Position numbers and translations under genes: made by a program. From an uncultured Johnsonella sp. (lineage in GTDB: Bacteria > Bacillota > Clostridia > Lachnospirales > Lachnospiraceae), in NCBI GenBank assembly GCA_900766185.1, contig CAAFUL010000045.1:1-64000 (forward strand): DNA of 64,000 nucleotides, given 5' to 3'. The notes below the pieces were generated by a model. It worked only from the letters and a program-made list of their open reading frames with translations. It was not told where the DNA came from and did not search any database. Within the stretch, counting starts at the first letter, position 1, and each line of letters begins with the position of its first letter. Shown here in pieces: positions 14,714 through 22,600 of the stretch.

Positions 14714-15874
14714 ATGGAATTAAAAGAGCTTAGAGAACAACGCAACAGCTTGTTAGACAAAATGGACGAAATTACTTACAAAGTGAATGAAAATGGCACT
14801 GGTAAGGAATCACGCAATTTAACAAGCAAAGAATCAGAAGAATTTGAAAAACTAGTAAATGAAGTAAGAACAATTGATTCACAAATTAATGAATTAAAAA
14901 ATACAAAAGGACAAAAAGTGGAGGAAAGAGAAATGGCAGACAATAAATTAGTAGAACAACGTTCCGCTTTAAACTCATTCATTCGTAACGATAGAAAAGG
15001 TTTAGAGGAACGTGCTCAATATGTAAACACAACAAATGATGGCGATGTTTTAATCCCAGAACAAATCGCTGATGAAATCTTACGTAAAATGGAAGAAGCG
15101 TCTCCAGTATTCGAACAAGCTCGTAAATACCCATCAGTTAATGGTACTTTGAAAATCGCTAAAGAAAATACTGACGACCAAGCAGGTTTCGTTGGAGAAA
15201 ACGAAGAAATTCCAAGTATCGCATTAAAATTCAAACATGTTACTTTAACTCAAAAACGTGTTGGTGCAGCAGTTACTTTAACTCAACAATTGTTAAACGA
15301 TTCTGCAATGGATTTATTAAGTTATTCAGCTGACCTTTTAGCACGTCGTACAGCTCGTGCAGTTGAAAAATCAATCTTTAAAGGTTTAGGTCAAGAAAGA
15401 GGATTCGTAGGTATTTTATCTAACGAAGTAACTGATTCAGAAGATTTAAACAAAGTAAAAATTTCTGCGAATGTTACTGTAGAAGAATTAGCTGACATTA
15501 CTGGTTCATTAAACCCAGCTTACTTAGACGGCGCAGCTTTCTACATGTCACGTGAAGTATTTAACGGAATCCGTAAATTGAAAGACGGTACAGGAGATTT
15601 CTTATTACAAAATGGTACAGTCAATGGTGTTATTGGTTCTACTATTTTAGGTTTCCCTGTATACGTATCTGATGTTTTAGATAAAAAAGATGGAATCATC
15701 TTTGGTAACATTGGTGCTGCTTATGGTATCATGGTTAAACAAGGATTCTCTCTTAAACATGTTAACGGAGATACACAACAAACATTAAATGGTACACAAT
15801 TACTAGCATTCGACGGTTATATGGACGGTAACGTTATTAACCCAGAAGCTATTACACTTGCAAATACTAAGTAA
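14714..15874 (+). CDS. Major capsid protein, HK97 fold
   Basis: A 386-aa protein. Residues 1-75 are a coiled-coil delta domain (MELKELREQRNSLLDKMDE...) that acts as scaffold and is removed by the protease; the HK97 core begins near residue 100 (NTTNDGDVLIPEQIADEILRKM) and includes LTQKRVGAAVTLTQQLL and AIEKSIFKGLG-type segments. A strong internal SD (GGAGG 14920-14924) precedes an in-frame ATG at 14933 (residue 74), which could give a form without the delta domain. Codon use is regular and rich, as expected of the most expressed gene. Confidence 0.93.
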   Translation: MELKELREQRNSLLDKMDEITYKVNENGTGKESRNLTSKESEEFEKLVNEVRTIDSQINELKNTKGQKVEEREMADNKLVEQRSALNSFIRNDRKGLEERAQYVNTTNDGDVLIPEQIADEILRKMEEASPVFEQARKYPSVNGTLKIAKENTDDQAGFVGENEEIPSIALKFKHVTLTQKRVGAAVTLTQQLLNDSAMDLLSYSADLLARRTARAVEKSIFKGLGQERGFVGILSNEVTDSEDLNKVKISANVTVEELADITGSLNPAYLDGAAFYMSREVFNGIRKLKDGTGDFLLQNGTVNGVIGSTILGFPVYVSDVLDKKDGIIFGNIGAAYGIMVKQGFSLKHVNGDTQQTLNGTQLLAFDGYMDGNVINPEAITLANTK

Positions 15875-15887
15875 TTGTAGTATAGAC

Positions 15888-15921
15888 GACGAGAAGGTTT
15901 TACTTTCTCGTCATATACATA
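15888..15921 (+). promoter_or_regulatory. Hairpin-TATACATA element after capsid gene
   Basis: GACGAGAA (15888-15895) pairs with TTCTCGTC (15905-15912), 8 bp perfect, then TATACATA (15914-15921) and GAAGGGAG ribosome site. This is the clearest copy of the element. It lies where the capsid transcript would be expected to end or be cut. Confidence 0.6.
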
Positions 15922-15941
15922 TTTGAAGGGAGAAGGTAAAA

Positions 15942-16166
15942 ATGTTAAGAGTTTTATTCTTCCAAGATACTTACTTATCTGATTATAACACAGCTAGGAG
16001 AGTAGGTCAAGAAATAGACCTGCAATTTGATATGGCTTACGAACTTTACAGAGAAGGTAAGGCAGATATTTTAAACCCATATTATAACAAAGATTTATTT
16101 AAAGATATAGAAAGATACGATAAAGATTGGGAAAGATTTATAAGATTAGAGGGGGATAGACCATGA
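15942..16166 (+). CDS. Hypothetical 74-aa head-region protein
   Basis: Small, charged protein (MLRVLFFQDTYLSDYNTARRVGQEI) between the capsid and connector genes. A gene of this size in this place is common in HK97-like phages; the function is not known. Its stop overlaps the next start by 4 nt. Confidence 0.65.
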   Translation: MLRVLFFQDTYLSDYNTARRVGQEIDLQFDMAYELYREGKADILNPYYNKDLFKDIERYDKDWERFIRLEGDRP

Positions 16167-16666
16167 CCGATTCACTAGAATTAAACTATGTGAAAAATTA
16201 TCTCCGTGTTGATTATGACGAAGAACAAGAAGATAAATTTATACAAATGTGTATAACTGCTTCACGTTCTTTTGTAGAAACCTATATGAATAGGTCTCTT
16301 AGCGATTTCAACGAAGATGGTAGTTATCCAGCTGAAATAGATATTGCAAGACTTAACGTTATATCACAGTGGTATGACACTAGAACTATAATGTCTCCAC
16401 GTTCAAACGTTAAAGAAATGGAATATGTATTTGCAGGATTGCTAGACCCACACAGATATTGGAACTTTGCATTTATTGATGGAATGCAAGAAAGTGGTCT
16501 TGGAGATTTATCAAATATCTTTTATGACAAATCAGCTAACAGATTCTATAGAGCACAACAAGTTGATACTTATACAGCATTAATTGGAGAAGACAATACT
16601 AATGTTCCTAATACAGGATTTTATAAACCTGTAAATGAAGTTGATTATAATCAAAGGGGGAAATAG
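16163..16666 (+). CDS. Head-tail connector (gp6-like adaptor)
   Basis: A 167-aa protein whose start, LNYVKNYLRVDYDEEQEDKFIQMCITASRSFVETYMNR, is the gp6-type connector signature: two helices that line up on the portal. The remainder (WYDTRTIMSPRSNVKEMEYVFAGLLDPHRYWNF) fits the family too. It forms the ring between portal and head-closure protein. Confidence 0.85.
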   Translation: MTDSLELNYVKNYLRVDYDEEQEDKFIQMCITASRSFVETYMNRSLSDFNEDGSYPAEIDIARLNVISQWYDTRTIMSPRSNVKEMEYVFAGLLDPHRYWNFAFIDGMQESGLGDLSNIFYDKSANRFYRAQQVDTYTALIGEDNTNVPNTGFYKPVNEVDYNQRGK

Positions 16667-16669
16667 ATA

Positions 16670-17005
16670 ATGCCTTTGTTAAATGATGCTGGAAAATTAA
16701 ATCAACGTTGTACTTTTTATTCTATGCAAGAAGTTGAAACTATAAGAGGTAACACCAAAACTGTAGAAAAAGAAGAATTTTCTTGTTGGTGTACTATTAG
16801 ACAAGCTAGAATAAGTGAAGTTCAAGCTGCTATAGGAACTGAACATATAAATAGACAAACTCTTATCGTTAGAAGACAGCAAAGAAAAGAGATAAAAAAC
16901 GATTGGACTGTAAAAGTAAAAGGTCAAATGTTCGATATAGTAAGTGTTGTACCAGATTATGAAACAGAAATGCACGACATGATTGTTCTAAAGGAAAAAC
17001 ATTAA
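16670..17005 (+). CDS. Head closure / head-tail adaptor
   Basis: A 111-aa small beta-barrel of the SPP1 gp16 / PF05521 type: LNDAGKLNQRCTFYS..., FSCWCTIRQARISEVQAAIGTE, RQTLIVRR and MFDIVSVVPDYET. It follows the connector and precedes the gp10-like gene, the normal order. Confidence 0.82.
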   Translation: MPLLNDAGKLNQRCTFYSMQEVETIRGNTKTVEKEEFSCWCTIRQARISEVQAAIGTEHINRQTLIVRRQQRKEIKNDWTVKVKGQMFDIVSVVPDYETEMHDMIVLKEKH

Positions 17006-17421
17006 TGGCTAAAGATGGAACAATAATAACAATCAAAGATTCTGGTATTTCTGATGAGTTAGCGAGATTGGCACGAAATGTACCTAAAGTTAGAAATAAA
17101 GCGTTAAGAGAAGGTGCTAAACAGTTTGCCGAAGAAGTAGAAGCTGTGACACCCGTAGGACCACCACGTTCGTCAAATAAATATGGTGGTAAATGGTATT
17201 CTACTGTTCATATGAAAGATGACGTAAAATATCAAAAACTACAAGACGAAAGATATATTGTGGGATATGGTAAAGCTACTGGTTGGCGTGCTCATTTTAT
17301 TAACGATGGTACTATATATATACAACCAACATTCTTTTTTAATAAAGTGGTAGATGCTAAACTAGGTAACTCATATACAACTATAGAAAATATATTAAGA
17401 AGAGAGTTGTTTATGAAATGA
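17005..17421 (+). CDS. HK97 gp10-like tail completion protein
   Basis: A 138-aa protein: SDELARLARNVPKVRNKALREGAKQFAEEVEAVTPVGP is the HK97 gp10 / tail completion motif (helix then TPVGP turn), followed by HFINDGT and the C-terminal FFNKVVDAK. ATG overlaps the previous stop by one base. Confidence 0.82.
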   Translation: MAKDGTIITIKDSGISDELARLARNVPKVRNKALREGAKQFAEEVEAVTPVGPPRSSNKYGGKWYSTVHMKDDVKYQKLQDERYIVGYGKATGWRAHFINDGTIYIQPTFFFNKVVDAKLGNSYTTIENILRRELFMK

Positions 17422-17807
17422 TTAGTGTTCAATTATCAGTAAAATTAAAAAGACTTGTAGCTGAACAAGTAAAAGATATTATACCATCAAAACATGTCTA
17501 CCTATATAATATTCCAGAAGATGTTGATAGATTAAAAACATTACCGTTTGTTCGTATTAATCATATAACTTCGACAGCAACAACACATTCTAGTAACGAT
17601 ATTAATTTCACTAGAGAGCGTTATCAAATTCAATTCTTCTTTGATGATGAAGATGAAAGAGATATAGAAGGAATGATTATAAAAACAGACAAACAATTAA
17701 GACAACATGGTTTTTATTATTCAACGGGATATGATGGGTATGACCCAGATTTAGAAGGAGTAATAACTGTCACACGACAGTATAATTATAGAAATAAAAC
17801 AGATTAA
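17418..17807 (+). CDS. Tail terminator protein
   Basis: A 129-aa alpha/beta protein between the gp10-like and tail-tube genes. The pattern PFVRINHITST, RERYQIQFFFDDEDERDIEG and DLEGVITVTRQYNYRNK matches minor tail terminators that cap the tube. It overlaps the previous stop by 4 nt. Confidence 0.75.
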   Translation: MISVQLSVKLKRLVAEQVKDIIPSKHVYLYNIPEDVDRLKTLPFVRINHITSTATTHSSNDINFTRERYQIQFFFDDEDERDIEGMIIKTDKQLRQHGFYYSTGYDGYDPDLEGVITVTRQYNYRNKTD

Positions 17808-17830
17808 AAATATATAGGAGGAAATATAAT

Positions 17831-18499
17831 ATGGCATCAACAATTGGATTTAAGCGTGCGACTTTCTTTATTTATGATAAAGATGATAAAGTTGAAGACA
17901 CTTATGTAGTAGAAGGTAAAGCAAATAAAGGTGGTACTACAGAGGCTAGTATCTCTGGTTTATCAGCAGAAGCTGTTAAAGTATACGCTTCAAACGTTGC
18001 ATACTATGTTGCACAACGTGGTACTGGTTCAGTAGAACTATCACTATCTATTTTAGATATTACAGATGTATTAGCTGCACGTTTATTAGGACGTACAGAA
18101 AACGAAGACGGTATTTATTTAGTAGGAGAAAATACAGAGCCACCATACGCTGGAGTTCTTATGGAATCAGCAGCACTTGACGGACAACCTATTTTCTTTG
18201 CATTGTTAAAAGGTAAATTCCGTTTAGATGAACAAAACTTAGCAACAAACGAAGACGAATTATCTGAACCAGAAGCAGACGAATTAGAAGGTCAATTCGT
18301 AGCAGATGCTCATGGTAATACTTATGCAACTGCTCGTGGCGAAGATAAACGAGAAGCATTAAAACAATTATTCTACAATATTGCTGGAGACGGTTCAGAA
18401 AACACTAACTCTACTCCATCTGGTCGATTAGTAGATGATAGTGAAAAACATGATGAAACTCCAGTAGCAGATTCAGAAGAAACTACTGACACTCCCTAA
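17831..18499 (+). CDS. Major tail tube protein, likely +1 frameshifted long form
   Basis: A 222-aa tail-tube protein (MASTIGFKRATFFIYDKDD..., TEASISGLSAEAVKVYASN, LILDITDVLAARLLG-type segments; phi13-like tail protein family). The C-terminal 30 residues are a Ser/Asp/Glu linker ending DTP. The stop context is CCC-TAA; a +1 slip gives CCT-AAG and adds 17 residues (KNVSVSARTDSAIVDAE, to 18551) that look like the first strands of an Ig-like domain. This closely recalls Listeria phage PSA, whose capsid and tail proteins are extended by +1 shifts at proline codons. SD AGGAGG. Confidence 0.88.
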   Translation: MASTIGFKRATFFIYDKDDKVEDTYVVEGKANKGGTTEASISGLSAEAVKVYASNVAYYVAQRGTGSVELSLSILDITDVLAARLLGRTENEDGIYLVGENTEPPYAGVLMESAALDGQPIFFALLKGKFRLDEQNLATNEDELSEPEADELEGQFVADAHGNTYATARGEDKREALKQLFYNIAGDGSENTNSTPSGRLVDDSEKHDETPVADSEETTDTP

Positions 18500-18551
18500 G
18501 AATGTCTCTGTATCAGCCAGAACAGATTCAGCAATAGTCGATGCAGAGTAA
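18494..18551 (+). other. Candidate programmed +1 frameshift site and Ig-like tail
   Basis: CCC (18494-18496) is the last sense codon before TAA. Shifting one base forward re-reads CCT then AAG and stays open for 17 codons up to TAA at 18549-18551. A hairpin (TCTGT/ACAGA, starting about 18506) lies 7-9 nt after the stop, and CTCTG/CAGAG can form a longer outer stem. Slow UAA termination after a proline codon read by a near-cognate tRNA is the known setting for +1 slippage. Confidence 0.5.
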
Positions 18552-18557
18552 TTTTTC

Positions 18558-18584
18558 AGCCCCTTAATTTGGGGCTTATACATA
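18558..18584 (+). promoter_or_regulatory. Hairpin-TATACATA element before tail chaperones
   Basis: AGCCCC (18558-18563) pairs with GGGGCT (18571-18576), followed at once by TATACATA (18577-18584) and the TAAAGGAG ribosome site of the chaperone gene. Confidence 0.6.
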
Positions 18585-18608
18585 TTTAAATAAAGGAGAA
18601 GATTATTT

Positions 18609-18953
18609 ATGGCTAAAGAAGTAACAATTAAATTAGAAGACGAGAAAGGTAAAGTACAAGAATACAAAGCAGGTAAAATTATGGCTCGTACTACACGAGA
18701 TGCTATGAAGATGTACTCAAAATTAGAAGAAGTAGATAAGAACGGTAATCCAGTAGTATCAGAAGCAGAATCTTTTGACATGATGATTGATTTAGTAGCA
18801 AACTCTATTTTCAAAAAGAATGACGAAGTAACAGAAGACACTATTCTTGACGGATTAACTTCTGATGAAGTTGCTACTGTACTACAAGAAGTAATCATGT
18901 CTGCTATGGGTATTTCAGACGAAGACGTCGAAGAAGCTAAAGAGGGAAAGTAG
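18609..18953 (+). CDS. Tail assembly chaperone, gpG-like
   Basis: A 114-aa helical protein (MAKEVTIKLEDEKGKVQEYKAGKIMARTTRDAMKMYSKLEE) directly before the tape measure, as lambda gpG. The slippery heptamer GGGAAAG (18944-18950) lies right at its end, the same heptamer as in lambda G-T, with the zero-frame stop immediately after. Confidence 0.85.
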   Translation: MAKEVTIKLEDEKGKVQEYKAGKIMARTTRDAMKMYSKLEEVDKNGNPVVSEAESFDMMIDLVANSIFKKNDEVTEDTILDGLTSDEVATVLQEVIMSAMGISDEDVEEAKEGK

Positions 18954-19192
18954 AAACATTTTCCTGGACAAAGACGTATTACCAATATAATGAAATGATT
19001 GGTACATTAATAAAAGATTATGGTTTTCGTTGGTCTGATTTTGATGATATGACTGACGAAGACTTGCACGATATTGTAAATGCAAAAGCAGAATACAAAA
19101 AGAAAAGACAACAAAACCAAAAAAACAAACAAAATAACGTTTCTCCAGAAAATTCTTTGGAGGCTTTCTTGAAATCAAACGGATTACTATAA
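18950..19192 (+). CDS. T extension of tail chaperone made by -1 frameshift (gpGT)
   Basis: After a -1 slip at GGGAAAG, translation continues VETFSWTKTYYQYNEMIGTLIKDYG... for 80 residues to TAA at 19190-19192, giving a fusion of 194 aa. The T part includes the typical WSDFDDMTDEDLHDIVNAKAEYKKK segment. The T domain is thought to bind the tube protein while the G domain coats the tape measure during tail assembly. Confidence 0.82.
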   Translation, partial: VETFSWTKTYYQYNEMIGTLIKDYGFRWSDFDDMTDEDLHDIVNAKAEYKKKRQQNQKNKQNNVSPENSLEAFLKSNGLL

Positions 19193-19207
19193 ATAAAAAT
19201 AATAGGA

Positions 19208-19256
19208 GGGGTAAGGTATCTAACAAACAGATACTTTGCCCCTGTTTATTTTTTTG
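19208..19256 (+). terminator. Strong terminator between chaperone and moron
   Basis: A 14-bp stem GGGGTAAGGTATCT (19208-19221) / AGATACTTTGCCCC (19229-19242), with two G-U pairs, then TGTTTATTTTTTTG. It ends the chaperone transcript and can also act on the leftward moron. Confidence 0.8.
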
Positions 19257-19289
19257 TATAATTTAAGACAATAAAAGGTAGATTTTACG

Positions 19290-19511
19290 TTAACAATGTT
19301 CGGATTCTGGTTCTTCAACAGTAATGATTTCATAGTCTTTTACAACAAAAGACGAATTATCAGCGAATCTTTTAGCGTCTTGTTCGATATTAAACCATAC
19401 AGCATCAATAATATTTGTTATCCAACGTTTGTTGCCGTTATCATCAACACCAAAGTATAAATATTCTCCATTGAGTTTTTTATAACCAATTACATAAAAA
19501 TCAGTAAACAT
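19290..19511 (-). CDS. Leftward moron-like gene inside tail operon (73 aa)
   Basis: Small protein MFTDFYVIGYKKLNGEYLYFG..., with the strand-helix outline IDAVWFNIEQDAKRFADN seen in staphylococcal DUF2483-type phage proteins and related in outline to the proteins at 182-394 and 1492-1683. It runs against all neighbouring late genes and has its own sigma-A-like promoter (19544-19571) and a terminator at its end, the definition of a moron. Probably expressed early; function unknown. Confidence 0.7.
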   Translation of the reverse strand: MFTDFYVIGYKKLNGEYLYFGVDDNGNKRWITNIIDAVWFNIEQDAKRFADNSSFVVKDYEIITVEEPESEHC

Positions 19512-19543
19512 TTTAAAACCTCTTTCTTTAATTTGTTAACTTT

Positions 19544-19571
19544 ATTATAGCATACATATTTATATTGTCAA
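19544..19571 (-). promoter_or_regulatory. Promoter of the leftward moron
   Basis: Minus strand TTGACA, 16-nt spacer, TATAAT, with the start point about 25 nt before the gene's ATG. It partly overlaps the leader of the tape measure gene on the other strand. Confidence 0.75.
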
Positions 19572-19577
19572 CACATT

Positions 19578-19585
19578 TATACATA
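19578..19585 (+). promoter_or_regulatory. TATACATA before tape measure (no hairpin)
   Basis: TATACATA followed by a T run and AAGGAG, 25 nt upstream of the tape measure ATG. Unlike the other copies I see no hairpin directly before it. Confidence 0.4.
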
Positions 19586-19609
19586 TTTTTTATAAGGAGT
19601 GAAAAACAC

Positions 19610-22600
19610 ATGCCAGCTAATGGAAAGGTCGTTGGTAAATTAGTCGCACAGCTTGATTTACAAACAGCAGGATTTATGAAATCAACAACAGGCGTAAATA
19701 AAGCTATCAGACAAATTCGTTCCAACTTAAAAACATTAGACAAATTTTATAAAGCTAGTGGCGATGAAATGAATCGTCTTAACTCTAAATATAAACAATC
19801 CAAAATTTTAATGGAAACATATAAAGAAAAACTAAATGGGTTGAAAAAAGAGTTAAGTAGCTTAAAACCTAACACACAAGCGTTTATAAAGCAACAAAGT
19901 CAAATTAGACGTACAGAAGCAGACATGAAGCAATTAGAAGCTGAAATGAAAAACTATCGTAAGCAAATGCTTTATGTCAACTCATCTATAGACCAAGCAA
20001 ATGCTAAATATAAATCTCACAAAGCAGTTCTTGAAGCAAATAGAAAAATTGCTGTTGCTCAAGGAAATGCTGAAAAGAAATTAAGATACGATAAGAAATT
20101 AATGGCAGCTCAGATTCAAAGAAACAACGAGGTATTAAAAGGAGAACGAGTAATACTTGGTAGAATACGTTCAACTTTAGGTATCACAAGCAATGAATAT
20201 AAAGAACAAGCTGCTAAAGTTAAACAGTTAAAAGCAGAAAATGTCGGATTAACTGCTTCAATGAAATCAGTCAACAGACAAATGTTGGCATATAGAGCAT
20301 CACAAAAAAATATGAACGCTGGATTAAATCGTAGCTTGAATTTTATGAAACAAAATAAAGCTGGTTTAATTGATGTAAGAAACAGTTTAATGGGTCTTAC
20401 AGCAGCAGCTACAGGTGTAGCTTATCCGATTGCTAGAGCTTTTGGTGGAGCAATCAAGGCAACGGTACAATGGGAAGATGCTCAAGCAAATGTAGCAAAA
20501 ACAACTAATGCTAGTAAAGAACAGATGAAAGACTATTCTGATAGTATTAGAAGTATGGCTAAACAAATGCCAGAATCACAAGCAGAAATTGCAAATACTA
20601 TGGCAATGGCTGCACAATTAGGTGTTAAGAACCTAAAAGGCTTTACTAAAGTTGCTACACAAATGAGTGTTGCTACAGATATGACAGCAGAAGATGCAGC
20701 AACAAGTATGGCAAGATTTGCGAACGCTACAGGTAAACCTAATTCAGATTTCAAAAAATTAGGTAGTACAGTTGTTCAATTAGGTAACAATATGGCGACG
20801 CAAGAATCTACTCTTATGAATTTTGCACAGCGTCTTGCAGGTACAGCAACAGTAGTTGGAGTAAGCCAAAAAGATATTATGGCGCTATCAGCAGCTATGG
20901 CTTCAGTTGGTATTAACGCTGAATCCGGTGGCTCTGCAATGTCTAAAGTTCTTACTAAAATGAACAATGCTGTTAAAGACGGTGGGGAGAAACTGCAAGG
21001 ATTTGCAAAAGTGGCAGGAATGTCTGGTCAAGAATTTGCTGAAGTATGGAAAAAAGACCCATATCAAGCAGTACAACAATTTGAGAAAGGCTTAGCTGAC
21101 CAAAACAAGCAAGGTAAAAATGTTAAAGCAATGCTTAAAGATTTAGGTATTACTGAATTACGTGAAACCGATACAGTATTGCGTTTAGCTAACGGTAATA
21201 AACAATTACAAACTGCTAGAGAAAATGCAAATAAAGGATATAAAGAAGGAAACGCACTTTCTAAAGAGGCTGAAACTAAGTATAAAACTTTAGGAAATCA
21301 AATGAAAATCTTTATGAACCATGTTAGAGATTTAGGTATTTCTTTAGGTTCAGCACTTGCACCGGCATTAATTGGTATTATGAAAGTATTAACTCCTTTA
21401 GTTGATGCATTGGCTAAAGCGCCTACACCAATTAAAGCATTTGTCGCAGCATTGGCACTGATTCCAGTTATTGCTGTCCCAGTATTGGGTGTAGCAGCAG
21501 CTATTACAGGTGCTATGGGATTAGTCGGACAATCAATGTTGGTAGCAGAAAAGGCGGCAATGTCAAGTTCCAGAGGATTAAGATTCTTTGTAGCTACACA
21601 AAAATTGATGTTTAGCCCTATTAAGACTACTACACAAATGTTACAAAATTTAGCAGCAAGTTTCAGAAGAACTGGAAAAGCTAGCAAAGTAATGGCAGCA
21701 GAAACTGTCGCTTCTGAAAAGGCAGTAGAAGCGTCAAGTGTAGGAATGAGCCGAGTAGCTAGAAACTCTAACACAGCTAGTAAATCTATGCAAGGTGCAG
21801 GAGTTGCTATGGCTTCAACAGGTAAAAAAGCATCATTTACTAGTAAATTATTTGGCGGTTTGAAAAAAGTTATTGGTCCACTTATCGGAATGGGCGGATT
21901 ACTTACAGCTGCATTTGAGGCTTTAGCCGCAGTGATAGGAGCTCTTTCAGCGCCGATACTAGCAATTGTAGCCGCAGTTGCCGCAGTAGGTGTTGCATTT
22001 GTAGTTGCTTATAAGAAAGTAAAATGGTTTAGAGACGGAATCAACGGACTTGTTTATGTTCTTAAAGTTTTTGCAGGCGGAATAGTATCAAGTACAGTTA
22101 ATGGAATTAAGTCTCTTGGACGTTGGTTCGGTTGGCTTGGTGGAATTGTTAAAGATAAAGCAACTTCTGCTATTAAGTCTTGGTGGAAATCTTTACCACA
22201 AGACAGCGACATTAAACAACAAGTTAAGGCTGTTCAATCTGTAGGAAACAGTTTTAAAAACGTAATGAAAACATTAGGAACTGCTACACACAAAGCGACG
22301 GATGTTTCAAACGTTTTAGGTAAAGGTGTTTCTAAAGGAACTAAACAAGCATTAAATAATTTCGTTGATTATTCAGAGAAATCTGATAAAATATTAGCTG
22401 AGATTAAAAATAATCACGGTAGAATAACAACAGAAGAAAAAAATAAATTATTACAAATACAACAAGATACTACTAAAGATTTAATGTCAGAGTTTGAAAA
22501 GAGAGCTAAAGGTCAATTAGATATAGAACGTAAAGTTTTCTCTCAAAATAGTGGACTTTCAGAGAAACAAGAACAAGCTATCTTACAGAGAACTGAAAAA

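Noticed and set aside
18473..18985. Leftward 170-aa open frame over the tail-tube end and chaperone
   Set aside because: Antisense to the chaperone, Ser/Leu-rich shadow. The extension frame on the plus strand explains the open stretch better.
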